A stretch of DNA of 7,220 nt from Acidimicrobiales bacterium (GTDB taxonomy: Bacteria > Actinomycetota > Acidimicrobiia > Acidimicrobiales > Poriferisodaliceae). The stretch lies in contig JAHDHM010000182.1 of the NCBI GenBank assembly GCA_020631315.1, forward strand, positions 1-7,220. Reading direction: 5' to 3'. How positions within the stretch are numbered: position 1 is the first letter of the stretch; every line of letters begins with the position of its first letter. The translations under genes were made by a program, and so were the position numbers. The notes below the pieces were generated by a model. The model had not been told where the DNA came from. It ran no database searches and saw only the letters and a program-made list of their open reading frames with translations. This document shows positions 1 to 6,245 of this stretch, in pieces.

Positions 1-55
1 AGGTACCGACGACCTGCCGGAGCTCAGCGACCCCCATCTGAGCGGGTGCAGTCAT
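1..55 (-). CDS. Possible N-terminal fragment of a divergent gene
   Basis: On the minus strand an ATG at 55-53 opens a frame that stays open to the window edge. It reads MTAPAQMGVAELRQVVGT, 18 residues. The codons are GC-rich in the third position, as in the neighbouring genes, and the placement would make it divergent from the small cold-shock-like gene. No clear Shine-Dalgarno sequence precedes the ATG, and a second in-frame ATG six codons in could be the true start. The fragment is too short to assign to a family. This is a weak call based on an open frame and plausible layout only. Confidence 0.3.
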   Translation of the reverse strand, partial: MTAPAQMGVAELRQVVGT

Positions 56-81
56 GGCGCCCGAGCGTAACCGCCGTGACC

Positions 82-123
82 GGTCGTCGACGACCCTGCC
101 GAGGCGAGGGTCACGTCGACGTG
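82..123. promoter_or_regulatory. Two perfect palindromes, possible operator pair
   Basis: A 14-bp perfect palindrome GGTCGTCGACGACC (82-95) and a 12-bp perfect palindrome CACGTCGACGTG (112-123) lie upstream of the cold-shock-like gene. Both are centred on GTCGAC, and their centres are 29 bp apart. A further inverted repeat, GACCCT (92-97) with AGGGTC (107-112), joins the two. They end just before a candidate -35 element, where a repressor or activator could bind. TCGACG-rich words are common in GC-rich genomes, so chance is a real alternative. No known regulator motif is recognised. Confidence 0.35.
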
Positions 124-124
124 G

Positions 125-154
125 TTGGGTGCAGTCGTGCGATTTGGCTATGTT
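125..154 (+). promoter_or_regulatory. Candidate sigma70-type promoter for the csp-like/pckG unit
   Basis: TTGGGT (125-130) and TATGTT (149-154) resemble -35 and -10 boxes, separated by 18 bp, in the most AT-rich stretch before the small gene. Transcription from here would give a leader of roughly 55-60 nt before the GTG at 219. This is a consensus match by eye only. Confidence 0.3.
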
Positions 155-218
155 CATGGTCGCTTCGTGCCGACAGGTCTGAAGCACACGTCATCACGTC
201 GAAGAACGAGGAGTAGCG

Positions 219-458
219 GTGCAGGGAGTGATCAAGTCGTATGACCCACGCACGGGGGCTGGTGTGTTGGTCGATGATCGCGACCGTGCCGAACGGGAAC
301 TCGCCTCCGACGCTCTTGCCGGGTCCGTGTTCAGGATGCTGCGTCAGGGTCAACGGGTCGTCTACGACCTGAACGACCGGGGGTTGGCGACGCATCTTCG
401 ACTGGGTAGTGAAGTCGATCTCGGATCGCCCGACTGGGGAGAAGGCGTGGAGGCCTGA
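219..458 (+). CDS. Small cold-shock-domain-like (OB-fold) protein
   Basis: A 79-residue protein whose start, GVIKSYDPRTGAGVLVDD, aligns with the first strands of CspA-type cold-shock domains (pattern GxVKWFxxxKGFGFI). Its segment LRQGQRVVYDL (about residues 41-51) matches the later EGQKVxF strand. Cold-shock proteins bind single-stranded RNA or DNA in the cytoplasm and act as RNA chaperones or regulators. Here the aromatic RNP1 residues are lost (TGAGVLV instead of KGFGFI) and no RNP2-like VFVHF is visible, so nucleic-acid binding may be altered or absent. The C-terminal tail is acidic. The GTG start is chosen because GAGGAG (208-213) lies 5 nt upstream. pckG follows 60 bp downstream on the same strand, suggesting co-transcription. 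The family assignment is moderately sure; the function is not known. Confidence 0.75.
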   Translation: MQGVIKSYDPRTGAGVLVDDRDRAERELASDALAGSVFRMLRQGQRVVYDLNDRGLATHLRLGSEVDLGSPDWGEGVEA

Positions 459-492
459 CGGCCTCGCACATCGCGGCAACGGGGCCGCGGTG
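447..492 (+). promoter_or_regulatory. Tandem RNA hairpins between csp-like gene and pckG
   Basis: The first hairpin pairs GTGGAGGCC (447-455) with GGCCTC plus CAC (460-465, 467-469), with G466 bulged. Its 4-nt loop (456-459) is the TGA stop of the upstream gene plus one C. The second pairs 469-477 with 484-492, nine pairs including one G-U, with loop AACGGG. The two share base 469, so they are adjacent or weakly competing. No U-run follows, so simple intrinsic termination is doubtful. Attenuation, mRNA processing or partial termination before pckG is possible. The pairing is seen in the sequence; the role is inferred. Confidence 0.4.
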
Positions 493-518
493 AACCCCCG
501 AAAAATCGAGGTGTCATC

Positions 519-2309
519 ATGGCTGCGACGACGTCCAATCAGGCGTTGCTGAGCTGGGTCGAGGACTGGGCGAACGTGCTCCAGCCGTCGGCCGTCCACT
601 GGTGCGACGGCTCCGAAGAGGAGTACGACCGGCTGACGAGCGAGCTCGTCGCCGCAGGGACACTGATGCCCCTCGAGGCACGACCAGGCAGCTTCCTGGC
701 CCGTTCCGATCCGGGCGACGTCGCCCGCGTCGAAGACCGTACGTTCATCTGCAGCGAGCTCGAAGCCGACGCCGGTACGAACAACAACTGGCGTCCCCCG
801 GCCGAGATGAAGGCAGCCATGCTCGAACTCTTCGAGGGTTCGATGAAGGGCCGCACCATGTACGTGGTGCCCTTCTCCATGGGGCCCCTCGGCTCCCCGA
901 TCGCCCACATCGGTGTCCAGCTGACCGACAGCGCCTACGTCGCGACGTCCATGCGGATCATGACTCGCATGGGCCAGGGCGCGCTCGACGTGCTCGGCGA
1001 CGGGCAGTGGGTGCCGTGTGTGCACTCGCTCGGCGCACCGCTCGCCGAGGGCGAGCAGGACGTTCCCTGGCCCTGCGACGCCGAGAACAAGTACATCGTC
1101 CACTTCCCCGAGACCCGCCAGATCTGGTCGTACGGCTCGGGCTACGGCGGCAACGCCCTGCTCGGCAAGAAGTGCTTCGCACTGCGCATCGCGTCGACCA
1201 TGGCCCGCGACGAGGGGTGGCTGGCCGAGCACATGCTCATCGTGAAGGTCACCCCGCCGCAGGGCGAGACCAAGTACGTCGCCGCGGCCTTCCCGTCGGC
1301 CTGCGGCAAGACGAACATGGCGATGATGATCCCGACCCTCCCCGGTTGGGAGATCGAGACCGTCGGCGACGACATCGCCTGGATGAAGTTCGGCGACGAC
1401 GGCCGGCTGTACGCCATCAACCCCGAGGCCGGCTTCTTCGGAGTGGCTCCGGGTACGGGCGACGACACCAACCCGAACGCCCTCGCCTGCCTCACCCACG
1501 ACGCCGTGTTCACCAACGTGGCGCTCACCGAGGACGGCGACGTCTGGTGGGAGGGGCTCACCGACGAACCGCCGGCACGCCTCACCGACTGGACCGGCGA
1601 GACCTGGACGCCCGAGTCCGACACGCCGGCTGCTCATCCGAACGCCCGATTCACCGTCTCGGCCGGCCAGTGCCCGTCGATCGCTCCCGAGTGGCAGGAC
1701 CCGGCCGGCGTCCCGATCTCGGCGATCATGTTCGGTGGCCGCCGGGCCACGACCGTCCCGCTCGTCGCCGAGGCGTTCGATTGGGAGCAGGGTGTGTTCC
1801 TCGGCTCCGTCATGTCGTCGGAGAAGACGGCCGCTGCCACCGGTGGCCTCGGCCAGGTGCGCCGTGACCCGTTCGCGATGCTGCCGTTCTGCGGCTACAA
1901 CTTCGGCGACTACTTCGCCCACTGGCTCTCGATCGGTGAGCGCTCCGGCGCCGATCTGCCGAAGCTGTTCTACGTGAACTGGTTCCGCAAGGACGAGAAC
2001 GGCAAGTTCATGTGGCCGGGCTTCGGCGACAACAGCCGAGTGCTCAAGTGGGTCCTCGAGCGTGTCGCCGGTGGCGGCGACGCAACCGAGACCCCGATCG
2101 GTCACGTTCCGACGGCCGACGCACTCGACACGACCGGTCTCGACCTCGACGACGAGACCATGGCAGCACTGCTCGCCGTGGACGAGCGTGAGTGGGCCGC
2201 CGAGGTCGAGTCGATCCGCGAGTTCTACGCGTCCATCGGTGAACGCCTGCCCGAGGAACTGTCGGCTCAGCTCGACGCCCTGGCCGCTCGTCTCGGCGTC
2301 ACCGTCTGA
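519..2309 (+). CDS. pckG: Phosphoenolpyruvate carboxykinase (GTP)
   Basis: Cytoplasmic enzyme that converts oxaloacetate and GTP to phosphoenolpyruvate, GDP and CO2 (EC 4.1.1.32), the entry step of gluconeogenesis; it may also run anaplerotically. The 596 residues match the usual full length of about 600. Visible hallmarks are R70 in ARVEDRT (substrate binding); [12 protein letters not shown] with K218 and H238 as metal ligands; the P-loop PSACGKTN with reactive C262, K264 and T265; GDD 283-285 with metal-binding D285; [13 protein letters not shown] 301-313; MFGGRR 404-409; a mobile lid around 433-445; and the guanine pocket F489, F497, F502 and N505 in the [11 protein letters not shown]...WPGFGDN segment. 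The absence of an ATP-type signature and this guanine pocket make it the GTP form. The ATG is supported by GAGGTG (508-513), 5 nt upstream. It lies 60 bp behind the cold-shock-like gene, after tandem hairpins. No key residue is missing. Confidence 0.98.
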   Translation: MAATTSNQALLSWVEDWANVLQPSAVHWCDGSEEEYDRLTSELVAAGTLMPLEARPGSFLARSDPGDVARVEDRTFICSELEADAGTNNNWRPPAEMKAAMLELFEGSMKGRTMYVVPFSMGPLGSPIAHIGVQLTDSAYVATSMRIMTRMGQGALDVLGDGQWVPCVHSLGAPLAEGEQDVPWPCDAENKYIVHFPETRQIWSYGSGYGGNALLGKKCFALRIASTMARDEGWLAEHMLIVKVTPPQGETKYVAAAFPSACGKTNMAMMIPTLPGWEIETVGDDIAWMKFGDDGRLYAINPEAGFFGVAPGTGDDTNPNALACLTHDAVFTNVALTEDGDVWWEGLTDEPPARLTDWTGETWTPESDTPAAHPNARFTVSAGQCPSIAPEWQDPAGVPISAIMFGGRRATTVPLVAEAFDWEQGVFLGSVMSSEKTAAATGGLGQVRRDPFAMLPFCGYNFGDYFAHWLSIGERSGADLPKLFYVNWFRKDENGKFMWPGFGDNSRVLKWVLERVAGGGDATETPIGHVPTADALDTTGLDLDDETMAALLAVDEREWAAEVESIREFYASIGERLPEELSAQLDALAARLGVTV

Positions 2310-2341
2310 GCAGTCAGGACTGTCCAGCGCAGCTCATCAGG

Positions 2342-2368
2342 GCCGAGCCAGTCGGCGTCAGCCTGACG
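2342..2368. terminator. Weak tandem hairpins in the convergent gap after pckG
   Basis: Between pckG and the convergent 338-residue gene lie short inverted repeats: GCCGA/TCGGC (2342-2346 with 2352-2356) and CGTCA/TGACG (2356-2360 with 2364-2368). The second overlaps the stop codon of the minus-strand gene. Each stem is only 5 bp and no T-run follows, so a bidirectional terminator is a guess from position. Confidence 0.22.
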
Positions 2369-3374
2369 TCACCCACTCGTCGCGGAGCTGGTCGGCGATC
2401 CGACCGATCGTCGTCGCCGGCTTCAGCGGCGCGCCGGCGATCGCCGAGCAGTAGACCCGCAGCTGGTCGACCAGGTCACCGTCGCCGACATCGAGATCGG
2501 CCTCGCGGCGCGCTCGTCGAGCGACATCGGCCCACTCCAGTTCGATCTCGCCGACGTCGGGCACCCCGAAGAAGTGGCCGATCGGCGCCGAATGCCGCAG
2601 CTGCACGATCGACGAACGGCTGAGCAGCAGAGCCAGACGCGCCCTGCGCCGTTGGTGTTCACGCATCGGCACGGGGACCGAGTTCCACACCGCGCAGTCA
2701 GCTCGACACTCACGCACGGACGAGCCCGCGACGCGGCGGCCGTCCCGCGTGGCACACACGGTCAACATCTCGCCGAGACGGCTGTACTCCTCACGCAGGA
2801 ACCGGTTCCACTGCTCGTCGGACCGCAGCGCACGACCGTCGCGGACCTTCTCGGCCAGCCGCCGCTGCGTCCGATGGTGCCCGCATTCACGATCGTCCGG
2901 GTCACCCCACCGACTGTCGCGTCGATCGATGAGCTCGATGAGCCGTGGAGGATCCGCTGCATGACCGAGCGTCGACTCCCAGGACAGGTGGCCGGCGAAC
3001 TCGGCCAGCAGATGCACGATCGACAGGAAGTGCAGCGTCTGGCCGTTGTCCCAGCGAACTCGGGCGGCTTCGAACATGGCCCGATACAGCGGCACGAACG
3101 ACGACAGCGCACCCCGCGTCCGAGTGTGGCGACCCGGGAAGCTGACGGCGCCTGCAGCGGACCGCAACCCCTGGGGCAGCTCACGCCACAGGTCGGGGCG
3201 GTCGTGGAGCCGGACGTCCTCGAGATCGAGGCGGACCAGTCGCTGTCCGAGCAGCGCCAGCGCTTCCGACCGCGGCGTGCCGCAACCGGCGCCGCAGGCG
3301 ACCGCGAACGCCTCCTCGAACCGGCGACGGTCGAGATGAGCGTTCAGCAGTGCGTTGGTGGCGGCGTCGGCCAC
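2358..3374 (-). CDS. Conserved-looking protein of unknown function, 338 aa
   Basis: I do not recognise a family. Reading-frame length, GC-rich third positions and the position 25 bp behind the alcohol dehydrogenase stop codon support a real gene, probably in one transcript. The protein looks soluble and arginine-rich, with no signal peptide or membrane segment. It has a cysteine pair C27/C31, a helical histidine-rich stretch (H115, H121, H129, H138), a CGHH at 164-167, and ECRADC with C223/C227. These could bind metal, but no established motif is met. The C-terminal third alternates charged helices with a short hydrophobic segment (residues 247-257). The GTG start at 3374 is the only start-like codon in frame after the dehydrogenase stop. 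GAGG lies only 4 nt away, including 2 spacer bases too few for a good site, so the start is uncertain. It converges on pckG with a 48-bp gap. Confidence 0.72.
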   Translation of the reverse strand: MADAATNALLNAHLDRRRFEEAFAVACGAGCGTPRSEALALLGQRLVRLDLEDVRLHDRPDLWRELPQGLRSAAGAVSFPGRHTRTRGALSSFVPLYRAMFEAARVRWDNGQTLHFLSIVHLLAEFAGHLSWESTLGHAADPPRLIELIDRRDSRWGDPDDRECGHHRTQRRLAEKVRDGRALRSDEQWNRFLREEYSRLGEMLTVCATRDGRRVAGSSVRECRADCAVWNSVPVPMREHQRRRARLALLLSRSSIVQLRHSAPIGHFFGVPDVGEIELEWADVARRARREADLDVGDGDLVDQLRVYCSAIAGAPLKPATTIGRIADQLRDEWVTSG

Positions 3375-3399
3375 GACCTCGGTCGAGACGCTCGACGAC

Positions 3400-4491
3400 T
3401 CAGATGCTCAGGACGGTGCGAAGGCCGAGGCCCTGCTGCATGTCGGCGACGGCCTCGTTGATCTCGTCGAGCGGGCGCGTCGCCGTGACCATGGCGTCGA
3501 GGTCGAGCTTGCCGTTACGCCACAGGTCGAGCAGACGAGGGAACTCGTGGTGCGGGTTGCTGGAACCCAGGAAGCAGCCCTGGAGCTTCTTCTCGCCCAT
3601 GGCGAACCCGATGGCGTGCACGTTGATCATGTCGGTGATCTTCGGGACACCGACGAGTGTGGTCATGCCGCCGTTGCGCGTGGAGTTCAGGCAGACCTCG
3701 GCGAGCGCCGAGGAGCCGACGGCCTCGAAGGCGTGGTCGACGCCGCGGCCGCCGAGCAACTCGAGCACCTGTGCCGGGACCTCACCCGCGGTCGGGTCGA
3801 CCGTGTCGGTCACGCCGAAGTGCCGGCTCTGCTCGCGGCGGCCTTCGTTCATGTCGACGCCGATGATCCGGGCTGCGCCGGCGATCCGGGCGCCCTGCAC
3901 GATCGAGATGCCGATGCCGCCGAGGCCGATCACCATGACCGTGTCACCCGGTGCGACCTTCGCGGTGTTGATCGCCGCACCGACACCGGTCTGCACAGCG
4001 CAGCCGATCACGCTCGCGACGTCGAGCGGCGTGTCGGCGTCGACCTTCACCGCCGCGGTCGCAGGCACCACGGTCGCGTCGGCGAACGCAGCGAGGTTCA
4101 CGCCCATGCGCTGCACCGCCTCGCCACCGCGGGACAGGCGGGTGCCACCATCGGGGAAGAGGCCGCCGGCGGAACGCTCGCACAGGGTCATCTCGCCGCG
4201 AACACAGTGGAAGCAGCGGCCGCACGGCGGGCGCAACGTGAGGATGACCTTGTCGCCCTCGGCGAGGTCCAGGACACCCTCACCCACGTCGGTGACGATG
4301 CCGCCGGCCTCGTGCCCGAGGAGCATCGGCATGACACCAGGGAGCGAGCCGTCCATGAAGTGGACGTCGGAGTGGCACAGACCGCAGTTGTGGAGTTCGA
4401 CCCGGACCTCACCGGCCCGTGGCGATTCGAGCTCGACGTCGTCGACCAGTTCGAGCGGCTGGTTGGCTTCGGTCAGCAGTGCTGCGCGCAT
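3400..4491 (-). CDS. Zinc-dependent medium-chain alcohol dehydrogenase
   Basis: A 363-residue cytoplasmic oxidoreductase of the zinc MDR superfamily that interconverts an alcohol and an aldehyde or ketone with NAD(H). Catalytic zinc ligands are C39 (GLCHSD), H60 with E61 (GHEAGG) and C164 (IGCAVQTGVGA). The structural zinc site is CGRCFHCVRGEMTLC, with C90, C93, C96 and C104 in the standard 2-2-7 spacing. The Rossmann motif GLGGIG (189-194) followed by D213 favours NAD over NADP. Length and layout resemble class III-type enzymes, including glutathione- or mycothiol-dependent formaldehyde dehydrogenases, but substrate cannot be read from sequence. The ATG at 4491 is chosen over longer in-frame starts because the domain begins there (MRAALLTE) and GAGGGGG lies a few bases upstream. 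It is divergent from the RAM-domain gene and followed by the 338-residue unknown gene. Confidence 0.93.
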   Translation of the reverse strand: MRAALLTEANQPLELVDDVELESPRAGEVRVELHNCGLCHSDVHFMDGSLPGVMPMLLGHEAGGIVTDVGEGVLDLAEGDKVILTLRPPCGRCFHCVRGEMTLCERSAGGLFPDGGTRLSRGGEAVQRMGVNLAAFADATVVPATAAVKVDADTPLDVASVIGCAVQTGVGAAINTAKVAPGDTVMVIGLGGIGISIVQGARIAGAARIIGVDMNEGRREQSRHFGVTDTVDPTAGEVPAQVLELLGGRGVDHAFEAVGSSALAEVCLNSTRNGGMTTLVGVPKITDMINVHAIGFAMGEKKLQGCFLGSSNPHHEFPRLLDLWRNGKLDLDAMVTATRPLDEINEAVADMQQGLGLRTVLSI

Positions 4492-4615
4492 GTGGAGTCC
4501 CCCTCGTTGATGCGAACGCTCGACGGTACCCCTGCCCTCGGTCGTGGTGCCATTCCGGTGCCGGCCTCGGAGCTCTGCCTGCCCGCTGGCTAGATTCCGA
4601 CGAGGAGATCCACCG
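4492..4615. promoter_or_regulatory. Divergent intergenic region, adh / RAM-domain gene
   Basis: These 124 bp separate two divergent starts and must hold both promoters unless one is leaderless. For the plus-strand gene, TAGATT (4591-4596) could be a -10 box about 20 nt before the ATG, but no good -35 is seen. For the dehydrogenase, TACCGT on the minus strand (4528-4523) is a weak -10 candidate. Two GGTGCC copies lie 10 bp apart (about 4547 and 4557). No convincing operator stands out. Confidence 0.3.
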
Positions 4616-4849
4616 ATGGTCCAGGCGTACATCCTCATCCAGACCGAGGTCGGCACGGCTGCCGCAGTGGCGCTGGCCGTCGGCGAGATCGACGGCATCG
4701 TCGCAGCCGACGACGTGACCGGGCCCTACGACGTGATCGCCCGAGCCGAGGCCGCGACGATCGACGAACTCGGCCGGATGGTCGTGTCCAGCGTGCAGCT
4801 GATCGACGGCATCACCCGCACCACCACCTGCCCGGTCGTCCGTCTCTGA
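4616..4849 (+). CDS. Stand-alone Lrp/AsnC-type ligand-binding (RAM) domain protein
   Basis: A 77-residue protein that looks like the C-terminal half of Lrp/AsnC regulators without the helix-turn-helix. It starts MVQAYILIQTEVG, runs through a helix (AAAVALAVGEIDGIVAADDVTG) and the typical PYDVIARAEA strand. It ends with helix and strand TIDELGRMVVSSVQLIDGITRTTTCPVV. In the family this alpha-beta domain dimerises and binds amino acids or other small ligands. Stand-alone versions cannot bind DNA themselves and may partner full-length regulators or work as sensors or small enzymes. The ATG at 4616 is chosen because GAGGAG (4602-4607) lies 8 nt upstream and the domain begins there; an earlier in-frame ATG at 4544 would add unrelated residues. 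It is divergent from the alcohol dehydrogenase and convergent with the small membrane protein gene. Confidence 0.87.
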   Translation: MVQAYILIQTEVGTAAAVALAVGEIDGIVAADDVTGPYDVIARAEAATIDELGRMVVSSVQLIDGITRTTTCPVVRL

Positions 4850-4861
4850 CCTGAGAGGACG
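4841..4861. terminator. Possible weak terminator between convergent genes
   Basis: CGTCTCT (4841-4847) can pair with AGA plus GACG (4854-4856, 4858-4861) with G4857 bulged, around a 6-nt loop. It overlaps the stop codon of the RAM-domain gene and sits in the 30-bp convergent gap. There is no T-run, so the call rests on position and a 7-bp imperfect stem. Confidence 0.25.
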
Positions 4862-4879
4862 TGAGCCCCCTCGTCACTG

Positions 4880-5233
4880 TCAGAACGGGATGGTTCGCAG
4901 CGCCAGACCCATGATCCACAGCGAGCCGAGCCCATAGAGCAGGTACAGGTGCTGGTGGACCTGCTGGCGGTAGCTGTAGAGGATCCCGATGCTGATCAGC
5001 GTCAGGAAGCCGTAGAACTGGTGGAAGCCGTCGGGCGGTTCGACACCGTCGCGGTTCTGCACGACCACCCCGACGGCGACCTGTGCCGACATCGCGACCT
5101 GTGCCACGCCGACGAACCACCACATCTCGCGCCGGCGGAGCTGCTCGAGCCAGTTGGCGGCGAGCACCCACAGGCCCGCAGCAGCGTTCAGGCCGACGAC
5201 GACCCAGGCGAACTGTGCATGGAAGTCGGCCAC
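4880..5233 (-). CDS. Small four-helix integral membrane protein
   Basis: A 117-residue protein with four hydrophobic segments, at about residues 8-29, 38-58, 70-88 and 96-112. It should sit in the cytoplasmic membrane with short loops. An arginine-rich connection (LRRRE, 32-36) follows helix 1, predicting that loop to face the cytoplasm. Histidines H5, H71, H93 and H95 lie near helix ends, H71 in DGFHQFYGF and H93/H95 in RQQVHQHLY. Such placement can serve heme or metal binding, but no known cytochrome motif is met and I do not recognise the family. The GTG at 5233 is the only start-like codon in frame after the upstream stop. No clear ribosome binding site precedes it, and a small GAGGC/GCCTC hairpin (5241-5254) occupies the leader, so the start is uncertain. 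The di-iron protein gene lies 40 bp upstream, suggesting one transcript. Confidence 0.75.
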   Translation of the reverse strand: MADFHAQFAWVVVGLNAAAGLWVLAANWLEQLRRREMWWFVGVAQVAMSAQVAVGVVVQNRDGVEPPDGFHQFYGFLTLISIGILYSYRQQVHQHLYLLYGLGSLWIMGLALRTIPF

Positions 5234-5273
5234 GGACCGAGAGGCTAGGGCCTCACAGTCCGCGAGGCGATGC

Positions 5274-6110
5274 TCAGAGCGCCGCAGCGGCCGCCTTCGA
5301 ACGCTCCTGGGCTTCGGCTGCCGACTGCGCGGCCAGATCGACCAGCTCGTGGATCTCGTCGTCGGTGAAACCTGCCTGCTGACGGAACGAACGAGCCAGG
5401 TGTACGGGCGACTTGTCGTCCTCGCTGCGGAAGCCACCGAGGCTGAACAGCTTGTCGACGGTGCGCTGGAACTCGAGGGCCTTGCTCTGGCGCTCCTTGT
5501 CGTTCTTGGTGACCGCGCGCAGCCAGTCCGAGCCCATCTTCACGTGGGTGACCTCATCGGCGAGCATCCAGTCCTCGCAGAAGTACAGGACCGGATCACC
5601 CGACAGGACACCGAAGTCGCGCATCGTGTTGAAGACGTCGATGGCGAGCCCCTCGAGCGCCCGATTCACACCGGTGAGGCGCAGCATCGGGTCGTCGTTG
5701 CAGGCGGCCTCGAAGAGGAAGACCTGCTCGTCGAACTCGCCGATCTCGGTGCCCATGTGGTCGTTCAACTTGATGGAGATCTCGCAGTGACGCGCCTCGT
5801 CCCAGCACTGGCGGGCCATGTCCAGCTTCATCTCGAACGGCACTTCGTCAGGGCCGTTGCCGACCTCGAAGTCCCAGCACGTACGACCGGCGCCTTCGAG
5901 CGCCTGGATCTCGCCGGTGAAGATGCCGTGCATCAGCCCCCGGGCAGCGTCAGGGGCTTCGGGGTTCGAGTGCTGGAGGTTGTTGCCACCCTCGGTCTCG
6001 CGGATCTCCGTCACCCGGGCGTTGCGCGGATCGAAGATCGAGTCCTCGAGCCGGGTGCGATTGAACCGTGCGTCACGGGCCAGTTCGTCGGCCTTCATCA
6101 TCCGCTTCAT
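5274..6110 (-). CDS. Ferritin-like di-iron protein, DUF455-like
   Basis: A 278-residue soluble protein with the complete ligand pattern of a four-helix di-iron carboxylate fold. E67 or E72 lies in FTGEIQALEGAGR, E105 and H108 in DEARHCEI, E153 in RALEGLAID, and E186 and H189 in ADEVTHVKMG. The arrangement E...ExxH...E...ExxH is that of ferritin-like oxidases and oxygenases. The DEARH and DEVTHVKMGxxWL context resembles the uncharacterised DUF455/COG2833 group. Members could bind two irons and activate oxygen or store metal, but their substrate is unknown. The C-terminus ends in an alanine-rich helix (SKAAAAAL). The ATG at 6110 has GAGG six bases upstream (6120-6117), preferred over Met4 and Met5. 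A hairpin separates it from the DUF4145-like gene upstream, and the small membrane protein gene follows after 40 bp. Confidence 0.9.
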   Translation of the reverse strand: MKRMMKADELARDARFNRTRLEDSIFDPRNARVTEIRETEGGNNLQHSNPEAPDAARGLMHGIFTGEIQALEGAGRTCWDFEVGNGPDEVPFEMKLDMARQCWDEARHCEISIKLNDHMGTEIGEFDEQVFLFEAACNDDPMLRLTGVNRALEGLAIDVFNTMRDFGVLSGDPVLYFCEDWMLADEVTHVKMGSDWLRAVTKNDKERQSKALEFQRTVDKLFSLGGFRSEDDKSPVHLARSFRQQAGFTDDEIHELVDLAAQSAAEAQERSKAAAAAL

Positions 6111-6195
6111 CGGGTACCTCGCATCTCGTCGTCGGGCTCGAAACTACCAATCCATCGGCAAGATGGCCGAGTTCGTCAACGACGATGGCGGCGAA
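6111..6195 (-). promoter_or_regulatory. Leader and possible promoter of the di-iron protein gene
   Basis: This stretch lies between the compound hairpin and the di-iron gene start. On the minus strand it holds TTGACG (6179-6174), a good -35 match. No good -10 sits at 16-18 bp; TGGATT (6154-6149) at 19 bp is the best candidate. The ribosome binding site lies at 6120-6117. An independent promoter here would fit a terminator just upstream. Confidence 0.25.
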
Positions 6196-6239
6196 CTGTC
6201 TGTCTTCGGCGTTGCTCCGGCAACGCTGCGCACAGACAG
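6196..6239 (-). terminator. Compound hairpin, probable terminator after the DUF4145-like gene
   Basis: CTGTCTGT (6196-6203) pairs perfectly with ACAGACAG (6232-6239). Inside, GCGTTGC (6209-6215) pairs with GCAACGC (6220-6226) around a 4-nt loop, with short unpaired stretches between the stems. It begins 6 bp past the stop codon of the minus-strand DUF4145-like gene, where an intrinsic terminator is expected. On that strand only TT follows the stem, so termination may be inefficient or of the U-poor type thought common in actinobacteria. It could alternatively stabilise the 3' end of the message. Confidence 0.5.
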
Positions 6240-6245
6240 AACGTC

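Noticed and set aside
602..1867. 421-residue plus-strand open frame inside pckG
   Set aside because: Arginine-rich out-of-frame translation of pckG with no domain and no proper start context.
111..2105. 664-residue minus-strand open frame antisense to pckG
   Set aside because: It is the mirror of a GC-rich coding gene. The opposite strand carries every PEP carboxykinase motif, while this frame has low-complexity Arg/Gly/His-rich sequence and no recognisable domain.
2574..3461. 295-residue plus-strand open frame opposite the unknown gene
   Set aside because: It lacks a good ribosome binding site, and its composition looks like a complement shadow. The minus frame has better codon use and sits behind the dehydrogenase.
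3355..4593. Two long plus-strand frames (386 and 412 residues) opposite the alcohol dehydrogenase
   Set aside because: The minus strand carries the full zinc and Rossmann motifs; these frames are shadows.
4544..4615. Earlier ATG for the RAM-domain gene
   Set aside because: It would add 24 residues not seen in RAM domains; the ATG at 4616 has GAGGAG at proper spacing.
4492..4698. Upstream extension of the alcohol dehydrogenase frame
   Set aside because: The extra residues would cover the divergent RAM-domain gene and resemble no MDR N-terminus. The ATG at 4491 has a good ribosome binding site.
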